64,000 bases of DNA. Source: Chryseobacterium sp. Leaf394 (GTDB lineage Bacteria > Bacteroidota > Bacteroidia > Flavobacteriales > Weeksellaceae). This document shows, one piece after another, positions 1 through 7,389 of this stretch. Location: assembly GCF_001424105.1 (NCBI RefSeq), contig NZ_LMQH01000011.1:323402-387401 (forward strand), read 5' to 3'. The position numbers were made by a program, and so were the translations under genes. Each line of letters starts with the position of its first letter. Within the stretch, counting starts at the first letter, position 1. The notes under the pieces were generated by a model, which did no database searches, had not been told where the DNA came from, and saw nothing but the letters and a program-made list of their open reading frames with translations.

Positions 1-23
1 CCATTACTCATTTGCTTTTATTA

Positions 24-560
24 TTAATTTCCTGTTACTACTTTCGCGAATCTGATTACTTTTTCTCCCAAAGTATATCCTGTTTCGATTACGTCTACGA
101 TTTTTCCTTTCAGATCTTCAGACGGTGCAGGAATTTGTGTAATTGCCTCGTGATAATCTACATTGAAACTGTCTCCCGCTCTTACTTCCATGGCTTTAAG
201 ACCTTTCTCAGTAAGTTTGTTTTTAAATTTCTGATAGATCAGTTCAACACCCTGAAGTTCAGCTGCATTTTCATTTTTCGCAATTTCCTTGATCGCTCTT
301 TCAAAATCATCCAAAACGCCAAGCATAGAAACCATCATTTCCTGATTGGCATACTGGAAGTACTCCATCTTTTCTTTTGATGTTCTCTTTTTATAATTTT
401 CAAACTCAGCATAGAGACGAATGTAACGATCTTTTTCCTGTGCCAAAACTTCCTCTGCCGTCGGTTCTGCTGTCACATTTTCCTCAGAAACTTTTTCTTC
501 CTGAACCTTTACTTCTTCCTGTTGATTGATGTTTTCTTCGTTGATATCCTGATTTTCCAT
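24..560 (-). CDS. grpE: Nucleotide exchange factor GrpE
   Basis: GrpE releases ADP from the cytoplasmic Hsp70 DnaK so that the chaperone cycle can restart. The 178-aa product has the family layout: an acidic Glu/Gln-rich disordered N-terminus (about 1-40), a long charged helix carrying EKDRYIRLYAEFENYKKR, and a C-terminal beta domain with the signature FNVDYHEAI near residues 130-137. Length is close to the usual 170-200 aa. I start at the ATG at 560 (MENQDINEEN); the frame stays open upstream to 644, but that extension is Phe/Cys-rich and unlike the family. In this phylum dnaJ commonly follows grpE, but only 23 bases remain before the window edge, so this cannot be tested. Upstream lies a long repeat-rich spacer. 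Confidence 0.95.
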   Translation of the reverse strand: MENQDINEENINQQEEVKVQEEKVSEENVTAEPTAEEVLAQEKDRYIRLYAEFENYKKRTSKEKMEYFQYANQEMMVSMLGVLDDFERAIKEIAKNENAAELQGVELIYQKFKNKLTEKGLKAMEVRAGDSFNVDYHEAITQIPAPSEDLKGKIVDVIETGYTLGEKVIRFAKVVTGN

Positions 561-783
561 ATTTAAATAACTTTTACAAGGTGTTTTGACAAAGATTCTG
601 CCAAAGAAAAAAAAGTGACAATTAGGCAGATGAGGAAGAGGCAAGGCAAAAGTAAAAAGAGCCGTAAAGAAAGAGCCAGATCAAAAGTATAAAGAATCAA
701 GTTTAAAAATGCTGTTAAATCATAATTTTTTTTTTCTTATCTCAACCTCAACCCAAATCTCGCCGCGGGATCCCGAACTAAAA

Positions 784-848
784 TCTCAAACCTCAAATCT
801 CAAATCTCATATCTCAAATCTCATATCTCAAACCTAAAATTTCAAATC
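784..848. repeat. Degenerate heptanucleotide tract (TCTCAAA)n
   Basis: About nine units of a 7-nt period follow one another with single-base changes: TCTCAAA, CCTCAAA, TCTCAAA, TCTCATA, TCTCAAA, TCTCATA, TCTCAAA, CCTAAAA, TTTCAAA. It is non-coding. Other 7-nt-period tracts of different sequence occur at 10611-10637, 10714-10741, 57824-57851 and 59319-59350. Confidence 0.85.
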
Positions 849-854
849 ATTTAG

Positions 855-950
855 GAGCTAATCCGGCTATCCGCTGTATCTTTTTTGCAGCGGTCTCCTC
901 TCCGTTCCGTCCGCCACAAAAAAGGATGCCGCTTCTATCCGGGCTAGTTT
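855..950. repeat. ~95-bp imperfect hairpin element (copy 1)
   Basis: The left arm at 858-887 (starts ctaatccggctatccgc, ends cttttttg) pairs imperfectly with the right arm at 917-947 (starts caaaaaagg, ends tatccgggctag), separated by a pyrimidine-rich loop of about 29 nt. A related element with the same architecture lies at 59112-59200 beside truB. This looks like a dispersed palindromic repeat family. It has no coding capacity. Confidence 0.65.
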
Positions 951-1061
951 TGAAAGAAACAAGATTGTAAGAGCTATGTAAAAAGTATAAATAACCTTAT
1001 TGGAAGAACCAAGTAAAAAGAGCCAAATTTTGAAATAAGCTATTAAATAATGATATTTTTT

Positions 1062-1112
1062 ATCTCAACCTCAACCTTAACCTTAACCTCAGCCTCAACC
1101 TCAACCTTAACC
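1062..1112. repeat. Degenerate hexanucleotide tract (CTCAAC/CTTAAC)n
   Basis: About eight units of a 6-nt period (CTCAAC, CTTAAC, CTCAGC variants) abut the stop codon of mntH. The same hexamers occur downstream of rdgB (44357-44420), there as an inverted pair that can form a terminator-like stem. Confidence 0.75.
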
Positions 1113-2443
1113 TAATCCGTAAAAGTCTGGTACAAAAGATAAATATTGAGCACAATAATAATCACCGCAATAATCCAGACACAGGTTTTCAGAAATGGTT
1201 TATTAGCAAATTCTCCCATTTTTCCCTTGTCATTGGTAAACATAACCAAAGGAACAACAGCAAAACTCAACTGCATCGACAGAATTACCTGACTTAAAAC
1301 CAGAAGATCAGTAGTTCCCTGTTCGCCATAAATTATTGCTACAATCAATGCCGGAATTACTGCGATCAATCTTGTGATCAGTCTTCTCAACCAGGGTTTT
1401 AACCTGATATTCAGAAAACCTTCCATTACGATTTGTCCTGCCAGAGTTCCCGTTAACGTTGAATTCTGTCCCGATGCCAAAAGCGCAATGGCAAAAACAA
1501 TACTCGCCATCGAAGCTCCAAGGATTGGGGTGAGCATTTTGTAGGCGTCATGAATGTCTGCGACGTCTTTATTTCCGCTGGTGTGAAAGGTTGCAGCCGC
1601 CAGAATTAGAATTGCAGCATTAATGAAAAACGCCAAAATCAATGAAACTGAAGAGTCTAAAGTGGCAAATTTTATAGCTTCCTTCTTTCCTTCTTTAGTT
1701 CTGTCGTAATCGCGGGTCTGAACAATACTGCTGTGAAGATAAAGATTGTGAGGCATCACCGTTGCACCAAGAATTCCAATTGCAATGTACAGCATTGCCG
1801 GATTGCTGATGATCTCTTTTTTTGGAACGAGTCCTCCGAAAATTTCATTTAACGCAGGTTCTGAAATCACGAGTTCATAGACAAAACATCCGAGAATAAT
1901 AAAAATGAGTCCGCCAACTATACTTTCAATCCAGCGGAAACCTTTTGCCTGAAGCAAAAGAATAATCAAAACATCAACAGTAGTAATCACAATTCCCCAG
2001 GTAAGCGGAATTCCAAAAAGTAAATTTAATGCAATTGCAGATCCGATGACCTCTGCCAGATCACATGCAGCAATGGCAATTTCACATAAAATCCAGAGCA
2101 TAAAATTGGTCTTGGGACCATAATGATCGCGGCATGCCTGTGCCAAATCTCTTTCTGCAACAACACCCAGTTTTACTGAAAGATGCTGCAAAACCATCGC
2201 AAATATATTTGAAATCAGAATTACTGAGAGAAGGGTATAGCCAAACTGCGCACCACCGGCAATGTCTGTAGCCCAGTTTCCTGGATCCATATATCCCACA
2301 GCTACCATCAGACCAGGTCCGGCAAAGGCAAGGTATTTTCGCCAAAAACTTCCATTTTTGGGGATCTTAACGGAAGAGTAAACTTCGGGAAGAGAATGCA
2401 TGGTTTTTTCTTTACGCCAAGCACTTTTTAATTTCAGATTCAT
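1112..2443 (-). CDS. mntH: NRAMP family divalent metal transporter MntH
   Basis: This inner-membrane proton-coupled importer of Mn2+/Fe2+ is 443 aa with 11 or so hydrophobic helices. The two unwound metal-binding motifs are visible: DPGN in TM1 at residues 53-56 and MPHN in TM6 at about 230-233, which carry the Asp, Asn and Met ligands of the family. I keep the first ATG (2443), because AWRKEK and the following SLPEVYSS read as a normal NRAMP N-terminus. Met15 at 2401 is an alternative, favoured if transcription starts within the inverted repeat directly upstream. The gene is monocistronic: the upstream neighbour ends with its own terminator. A perfect palindrome touching the start codon suggests metal-responsive repression. 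Confidence 0.94.
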   Translation of the reverse strand: MNLKLKSAWRKEKTMHSLPEVYSSVKIPKNGSFWRKYLAFAGPGLMVAVGYMDPGNWATDIAGGAQFGYTLLSVILISNIFAMVLQHLSVKLGVVAERDLAQACRDHYGPKTNFMLWILCEIAIAACDLAEVIGSAIALNLLFGIPLTWGIVITTVDVLIILLLQAKGFRWIESIVGGLIFIILGCFVYELVISEPALNEIFGGLVPKKEIISNPAMLYIAIGILGATVMPHNLYLHSSIVQTRDYDRTKEGKKEAIKFATLDSSVSLILAFFINAAILILAAATFHTSGNKDVADIHDAYKMLTPILGASMASIVFAIALLASGQNSTLTGTLAGQIVMEGFLNIRLKPWLRRLITRLIAVIPALIVAIIYGEQGTTDLLVLSQVILSMQLSFAVVPLVMFTNDKGKMGEFANKPFLKTCVWIIAVIIIVLNIYLLYQTFTD

Positions 2444-2467
2444 ATTTGTTAGAAATGACTAACAAAT
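2444..2467 (-). promoter_or_regulatory. Putative operator: perfect inverted repeat at mntH start
   Basis: ATTTGTTAG and CTAACAAAT form perfect 9-bp arms around a 6-bp spacer, ending at the base before the mntH start codon. On the minus strand the outer arm also reads TACATTTG, a match to the flavobacterial TAnnTTTG -7 box, so a repressor bound here would cover the promoter. A DtxR/MntR- or Fur-type metal regulator is the obvious candidate but none is encoded in the window. Confidence 0.55.
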
Positions 2468-2502
2468 GTAATTAAATCTATACCAACTTAATCATATTTA
2501 AA

Positions 2503-2534
2503 CAAAAAAATCCCAAAGATTTACTTCGGGATTT
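2503..2534 (-). terminator. Rho-independent terminator of the DUF937-OmpA gene
   Basis: The stem AAATCCC/GGGATTT with a 13-nt loop is followed on the minus strand by a T-run (plus-strand A-run 2503-2510). It lies 24 bp past the stop of the DUF937-OmpA gene. Confidence 0.8.
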
Positions 2535-2557
2535 AATTTTTATTGATTCTAAAGAAT

Positions 2558-3856
2558 TTATTTGGCGAATCTTACAGACATTTTTCTGTCAGTTGCTCTT
2601 TCAGAATCTGAAGCAGATGCATCTACTGTTGCAAATTTACTTCCATATCCTTCGGCTCCTAAAACCTGCGCACCAACGCCGTTTTTACCAAGCCAGTCTT
2701 TGATGAAGTTAGCTCTGGCTGTAGAAATTCTCACGTTAGTAGCTTCGTCACCGGTTTTGTCGGTATAACCTCCGATTTTAATTTTTGCATCAGGATAAGC
2801 TTTCAGGATAGCTACAAGATTATTCAGCTGACCTTCTGAGCCGGTCTCTAATTCAGATGAACTGTTCATTTTGAAATTCACATGGTCAAAATCATACCAC
2901 TGATCTTTCAAAACAGCATCATCTGAGGCATTTTTATAGCCATCAGTTTTAAGAAAAGCAATCATCTGATCTTCCATTCCACCTTTGTAACCCATCAGCG
3001 CAACTCCGTTCAAATCGATGTTTTCGTCTGTGCGTGCTTCAGCTGGGGAGTTTGCAGAATCTCCGGTATAGGCATCAACGGTATCAGACCTGTTAACTGC
3101 GGTAGAATCATTTGCTGTTGTTGTAACTGTTGTTTCTTTTTTCTCACATTGTTTCCAGACAAAATATCCTGCAGCCAATAAAAGCAAAAGAGGAAGCAAC
3201 CATTTCCAGATTGAGCCGCCTTCGCTGGTATTTCTGTCGGGAAAAGTGCCTCCGTCAGCTACACTTCTTGTTACTTCAACCTGAGGCTCAGCTTTGGGAG
3301 TGGTTGTTGCGGGATTTTCATTTCCGTCAAAACCATAACCTTTTGCCCAGTTTCCAAGATTTAATGAAGCTAAAGATAATCCTGCAGGCAATAAACCTGA
3401 AACAAGACCTTTCTGTTCATTCAAAAGATGTGAAATTCCTGATCTGTCGAGATTCTGATCCTGAGCATACTTTGCCACGGATCCTGCTGTAGCTCCGGTT
3501 ACAAGATTTAAGAGTGATCCTGCGGAGTTGGAACTGATTCCTGCGTAGGTTGCTACAGAATTAATCAAAGTAGAAAGCTGTTCACCAAAAATACTTCTTA
3601 AAAGCGTGTTGATCCAGCTGTTTCCCTGTACGTTTGCACTGAGATTCGAAACAGAATCTCCGGAACCAGCTCCTGTAATGGAATCCAGTACTTCCGGTTT
3701 ATCAGAATTGTTGGCCAGTCCACCTAAAACTGCCGGGAGAAGTCCGCCGACAGCTTTAGAAATTCCGGATTCACTTTCTCCCAGCTGTTGGGCTGTCTGC
3801 GATGTAAAAGCCGGTCCGAGCTGGCCTTTAATAAGATCAATTAGATTCAATGACAT
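2558..3856 (-). CDS. DUF937 domain / transmembrane / OmpA-like peptidoglycan-binding protein
   Basis: The 432-aa protein has three parts. Residues 1 to about 165 match DUF937 (YidB-like): SLNLIDLIKGQLG opening and repeated GLLPAVLGGL / GLLPAGL motifs. A Thr/Pro-rich linker leads to one transmembrane helix at about 215-237 (WLLPLLLLLAAGYFVW). The last ~110 residues are an OmpA C-terminal domain with the peptidoglycan-binding pattern IKIGGYTDKTGDEATNVRIS. There is no signal peptide, so the inferred topology is DUF937 in the cytoplasm and OmpA in the periplasm, tying inner membrane to cell wall. The role is unknown. It is flanked by its own terminator and a 265-bp AT-rich spacer upstream. Confidence 0.85.
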   Translation of the reverse strand: MSLNLIDLIKGQLGPAFTSQTAQQLGESESGISKAVGGLLPAVLGGLANNSDKPEVLDSITGAGSGDSVSNLSANVQGNSWINTLLRSIFGEQLSTLINSVATYAGISSNSAGSLLNLVTGATAGSVAKYAQDQNLDRSGISHLLNEQKGLVSGLLPAGLSLASLNLGNWAKGYGFDGNENPATTTPKAEPQVEVTRSVADGGTFPDRNTSEGGSIWKWLLPLLLLLAAGYFVWKQCEKKETTVTTTANDSTAVNRSDTVDAYTGDSANSPAEARTDENIDLNGVALMGYKGGMEDQMIAFLKTDGYKNASDDAVLKDQWYDFDHVNFKMNSSSELETGSEGQLNNLVAILKAYPDAKIKIGGYTDKTGDEATNVRISTARANFIKDWLGKNGVGAQVLGAEGYGSKFATVDASASDSERATDRKMSVRFAK

Positions 3857-4121
3857 AATAATTTATTTTGTAGTTAATGTATTTTAAAATTAATAAAAAA
3901 CTTTTCAATATTTTAATTTTAATTGAAAAATTTTGATTTAAAATAGGTTTTTAATATGATTTAAAGCTTTTTGTTGTGAAATATTCATTTTAAAATTCAT
4001 CAGAATTCCCTTTACCTGAAAGCATTATCTATAAAGTTAGATATAAGATTTTTGAAGATTATTTTTTCTGTAGCATTTAAAAATTTCCGCACATCTACAA
4101 TCCAACCTTTTTTGTCTGGAA

Positions 4122-4499
4122 TTATTTTTTACCTGAAAATAATGCCCATGCAATCAGAACAGGCTGCATAAAAAGTCGTGCAAAACGTCTGGAATCTGTA
4201 TCTAAAACGAAAGCATCTTTTCTGTTGAGGTATTGAGAAATATTTCCTGGAAATACAGCGGCGAAAAATGTTCCTGCAATGATTCCAGCGGGTTTCTGAT
4301 ATTTTTTCGGTGCTAAGATTAAGCCGGTTCCCAAAGCTATTTCTGCAATTCCGGAGTAAACAACGGTATCATCTTTTTTGAGCGGAACCCAATCGGGAAC
4401 CTGCGCCTGAAATTCTTTGCGGGCAAACGTTAAATGTGCAATGCCTGCTGCAACGAGCATTCCGCCTAGAGCGATCTGTGCTATTTTTTGATTTTCCAT
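4122..4499 (-). CDS. DoxX-like small integral membrane protein
   Basis: This 125-aa protein has four hydrophobic segments beginning at residues ~7, 48, 71 and 108, with the DoxX-family pattern of an early GG..L..AGI.H segment and a second helix GIAEIALGTGLIL. DoxX-like proteins are small inner-membrane proteins, some linked to quinone or thiol redox, and no function can be assigned here. It lies 113 bp downstream of proS with a terminator between them, so it is probably transcribed separately. Confidence 0.75.
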   Translation of the reverse strand: MENQKIAQIALGGMLVAAGIAHLTFARKEFQAQVPDWVPLKKDDTVVYSGIAEIALGTGLILAPKKYQKPAGIIAGTFFAAVFPGNISQYLNRKDAFVLDTDSRRFARLFMQPVLIAWALFSGKK

Positions 4500-4564
4500 A
4501 ATATATTTTTGTGGGTTGTATGTAAAAAATCAACTTCAGTACCAAAAAGCAGATTGCTGTAAAC

Positions 4565-4588
4565 AAAAAAAGACCGCCGTAGCGATCT
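4565..4588 (-). terminator. Rho-independent terminator of proS
   Basis: The stem AGACCGC/GCGATCT (one G-T wobble) with a 4-nt loop is followed by a T-run on the minus strand (plus-strand 4565-4571). It lies 25 bp past the proS stop. Confidence 0.75.
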
Positions 4589-4612
4589 TCTTTATATTTT
4601 GAAAGAATTTTT

Positions 4613-6088
4613 TTAATAAGCTTTTGCAAATAAAACTCTTCTAGCTGAAGGTTTTCCTGTAACCAAAGAAACACCTTCTTCCACATCATCATCTGAAGGA
4701 ATACATCGGATCGTAGCCTTGGTTTCATTTTTAATCTGCTCTTCCTCTTCTGCTGTTCCGTCCCAGTGAGCGTAGATAAATCCGCCCTTTTCGTCTAAAA
4801 CTTTTTTGAACTCTTCATAAGAATCTACCTTTGTAATATTATCTTTTCTGAAGTTTAAAGCCTTTTGGTATAGATCAGTCTGGATGGTTTTTAAAAGATT
4901 TTCAATGTGAGAATCCAAACCTTCGATAGAAACAGTTTCCTTTGTCAGATTATCGCGTCTTGCAATCTCTACAGATTTATTCTCAAGGTCTCTTGGTCCC
5001 ATTGCAATTCTTACCGGAACTCCTTTCAGTTCGTATTCTGCAAATTTCCAGCCCGGTTTATTCTGAGTATCATTATCAAATTTTACCGAAATTCCTTTTG
5101 CCTTGAGTTTTGCCTGAATGTCTAAAGCGACCTCACTGATTTGAGCCAGTTGTTCTTCACCTTTAAAAATAGGAACAATCACCACCTGAATCGGTGCCAG
5201 AGTAGGAGGTAAAACCAAACCTAAGTCGTCAGAATGCGTCATGATCAAAGCACCCATCAAACGTGTGGATGTTCCCCATGAAGTTGCCCATGCGTGCTCT
5301 ATTTTTCCTTCCTTGTTGGTGAATTTTACGTCAAATGCTTTCGCGAAATTCTGTCCTAAAAAGTGAGATGTTCCAGCCTGAAGAGCCTTTCCATCCTGCA
5401 TTAATGCCTCGATGCAGTAAGTATCATCTGCACCTGCAAATCTTTCAGAAGGCGTTTTTACACCTTGAATAACCGGCATTGCCATAAAGTTTTCGGCAAA
5501 ATCGGCATATACTTTATTCATTTTTTGAGCTTCTTCTACAGCTTCATCTTTCGTTGAGTGAGCGGTATGGCCTTCCTGCCACAGGAATTCTGCTGTTCTC
5601 AGAAACAGTCTCGTTCTCATTTCCCAACGTACTACGTTTGCCCATTGGTTGATCAGAATCGGAAGATCTCTGTAAGACTGAATCCAGTTTTTATAGGTGC
5701 TCCAGATGATGGCTTCAGAAGTTGGTCTTACGATAAGCTCTTCTTCAAGCTTAGCATCAGGATCAACAATCAGTTTCCCCGGATTGTCTGGATCATTTTT
5801 AAGTCTGTAATGGGTAACTACTGCGCATTCTTTTGCAAATCCTTCAGCATTTTTTTCTTCAGCCTCAAATAAACTTTTGGGCACAAAAAGAGGGAAGTAA
5901 GCATTCACGTGACCGGTCTCTTTAAATTTTTTGTCCATTTCGTCACGCATCTTCTCCCAGATGGCGTATCCGTACGGTTTTATCACCATACATCCACGAA
6001 CTCCTGAGTTTTCTGCCAGATCAGCTTTTACAACAAGCTCATTATACCATTTGCTGTAATCATCGCTTCTTGAGGTAAGTTTTGCCAT
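4613..6088 (-). CDS. proS: Prolyl-tRNA synthetase (archaeal/eukaryote-like type)
   Basis: This class II aminoacyl-tRNA synthetase attaches proline to tRNA-Pro in the cytoplasm. The 491-aa product has the short ProS form without the bacterial editing insertion. It shows [16 protein letters not shown] near the N-terminus, the class II motif 2 region ([24 protein letters not shown] region, about 150-175), motif 3 with TSWGTSTR around 265-275, and a C-terminal anticodon-binding domain followed by a zinc-domain-like tail ending in KAY. The start ATG at 6088 gives the canonical N-terminus ([19 protein letters not shown]). It is divergent from the lipoprotein gene at 6233, sharing a 144-bp AT-rich promoter region. 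Confidence 0.96.
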   Translation of the reverse strand: MAKLTSRSDDYSKWYNELVVKADLAENSGVRGCMVIKPYGYAIWEKMRDEMDKKFKETGHVNAYFPLFVPKSLFEAEEKNAEGFAKECAVVTHYRLKNDPDNPGKLIVDPDAKLEEELIVRPTSEAIIWSTYKNWIQSYRDLPILINQWANVVRWEMRTRLFLRTAEFLWQEGHTAHSTKDEAVEEAQKMNKVYADFAENFMAMPVIQGVKTPSERFAGADDTYCIEALMQDGKALQAGTSHFLGQNFAKAFDVKFTNKEGKIEHAWATSWGTSTRLMGALIMTHSDDLGLVLPPTLAPIQVVIVPIFKGEEQLAQISEVALDIQAKLKAKGISVKFDNDTQNKPGWKFAEYELKGVPVRIAMGPRDLENKSVEIARRDNLTKETVSIEGLDSHIENLLKTIQTDLYQKALNFRKDNITKVDSYEEFKKVLDEKGGFIYAHWDGTAEEEEQIKNETKATIRCIPSDDDVEEGVSLVTGKPSARRVLFAKAY

Positions 6089-6232
6089 TATTTTATAGAA
6101 TTTTTTTAACTTTTATTAATAATTGTAATCTAAAATAAAAAGTCTATTTTTGATTGAATTTTATACCGTTTATTTGGTATGTTTTTGGTACAGAATGCAA
6201 ATATAATTTAAATAAAAAATTTTTACGTCATC

Positions 6233-7357
6233 ATGAAAAGAAATATACATAAAAATTTGCTTGGGATTTTAAGGTCAAAGGGTATCCTGGCCATTTCCAG
6301 CGGATTACTTTTAGTTTCTTGCGGGGCTCAGATGGGTGGCTACAGCGAGACAGACGGGGTATACTACGATCCCAGCAAAGATACTTTACCTGAAGGGGTT
6401 ATCGTAAATGAAGGTGGAAACAGAGTAGGAGAATATTACGATTATTATCAGCAGGATAATACTACAATCCAGAATGCTCAGGCAAACAATTATGAGCAAA
6501 GCAATCTTTACAATACCTGGAATACCAACTATGATCAGGGCGCAACAGATTCAGACTTTGGGAACTATGCAGGAAGCGAAACCAATTACTATGATAACTC
6601 ATGGGGTTGGGGCGGCTGGGGCGGTCCCTGGGGAATGTACGGCGGCTACGGCGGTTGGGGCTGGGGCGGCGGCTGGGGCATGGGAATGTCTTTCGGCTGG
6701 GGCAACAGCTGGGGCTGGGGATACAGCCCGTGGGGTTGGAACAACGGCTGGGGCTGGGGTTCTGGCTGGGGAATGGGAATGTATAACCCTTACTGGGGCT
6801 GGGGTGGCTATCCTTATGGAGGATGGGGCGCCGGTTACTGGGGCGGAAACTACTACCAACCATATAACAGAAGAAGTGCGGCAAATGGTTATGGATTTAC
6901 CAACAGGAATTCTAATATCGTAAGCAGAAATACTGCTCCGGGATATGGATTCAGAAATTCAAACAGTTCAGGCTTCAGAAATTCCAACAGTTCAGGTTTT
7001 AGAAACTCTAATAATTCCGGTTTCAGAAACCAGGGGAATTCAGGTTTCAGAAATCAGGGACAGGGTGGATTTAGAAATAATAATGGTGTAAGACCGCAAT
7101 CCGGTTACAACAGACCTCAGGGTCAGGGTGGTTTCAGAAACAACAGTGGTACAAGACCTAATTATAATCAATCTCAACCCCGTTATAATAACCAGAATAA
7201 CAATGGAGGCTTCAGAAATGAGTCAACACCGAGATCCAACGGCGGATGGACATCACCAAGTAACGGTGGCGGCTTCAGAGGAGGCGGCGGTTCTACCGGA
7301 GGCGGCGGTGGCTTCAGAGGCGGCGGCGGTGGCGGCGGTTTCCGTGGAGGCAGATAG
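6233..7357 (+). CDS. Gly/Trp/Tyr-rich repetitive lipoprotein
   Basis: The 374-aa product has a lipoprotein signal (hydrophobic stretch, then LLVSC with Cys30), so it is probably lipidated and membrane-anchored. After an acidic Tyr/Asn-rich part (31-120) comes a G/W-dominated block (about 122-212, repeats of GWGWGG and GMGM type). Next come short repeats of the type SGFRNSN/GFRNQG (about 235-330) and a GGGGFRGGGG tail. The GC content of the G/W block is far above its surroundings because Gly and Trp codons dominate. Function is unknown; low-complexity Gly/aromatic tracts suggest a structural or phase-separating surface role. It lies 32 bp before the FadL-type gene, suggesting one transcript. 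Confidence 0.75.
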   Translation: MKRNIHKNLLGILRSKGILAISSGLLLVSCGAQMGGYSETDGVYYDPSKDTLPEGVIVNEGGNRVGEYYDYYQQDNTTIQNAQANNYEQSNLYNTWNTNYDQGATDSDFGNYAGSETNYYDNSWGWGGWGGPWGMYGGYGGWGWGGGWGMGMSFGWGNSWGWGYSPWGWNNGWGWGSGWGMGMYNPYWGWGGYPYGGWGAGYWGGNYYQPYNRRSAANGYGFTNRNSNIVSRNTAPGYGFRNSNSSGFRNSNSSGFRNSNNSGFRNQGNSGFRNQGQGGFRNNNGVRPQSGYNRPQGQGGFRNNSGTRPNYNQSQPRYNNQNNNGGFRNESTPRSNGGWTSPSNGGGFRGGGGSTGGGGGFRGGGGGGGFRGGR

Positions 7358-7389
7358 AAATTAAGTTTCAACATATTCTAAAAATAATA

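Larger units (their letters stand above)
561..1111. repeat. Composite repeat-rich spacer between mntH and grpE
   Basis: This 551-bp spacer holds no credible ORF and is almost entirely repetitive. It contains degenerate AAAAGAGCC-type motifs (around 652-690 and 1008-1022), a 7-nt-period tract (784-848), a 6-nt-period CTCAAC/CTTAAC tract (about 1062-1112), and a hairpin element (855-950). The stretch around 709-756 (ctgttaaat..., T-run, then tctcaacctcaacc) reappears in similar form around 1039-1090, so the hairpin element lies between two diverged direct repeats. The grpE promoter should lie within the right part but I see no convincing -7/-33 pair. Confidence 0.7.

Noticed and set aside
1..23. 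Possible beginning of dnaJ
   Set aside because: Gene order makes it plausible and there are ATGs on the minus strand at 4 and 11, but too few bases are present to support a call.
561..644. N-terminal extension of the grpE frame
   Set aside because: The extra 28 residues are Phe/Cys/His-rich and unlike GrpE; the ATG at 560 gives the normal acidic N-terminus.
6462..7374. Open frames antisense and out of frame to the Gly/Trp-rich gene, including Pro-rich and Ala-rich products
   Set aside because: They are shadows of the repetitive G-rich coding sequence; the plus-strand frame with signal and lipobox explains it.
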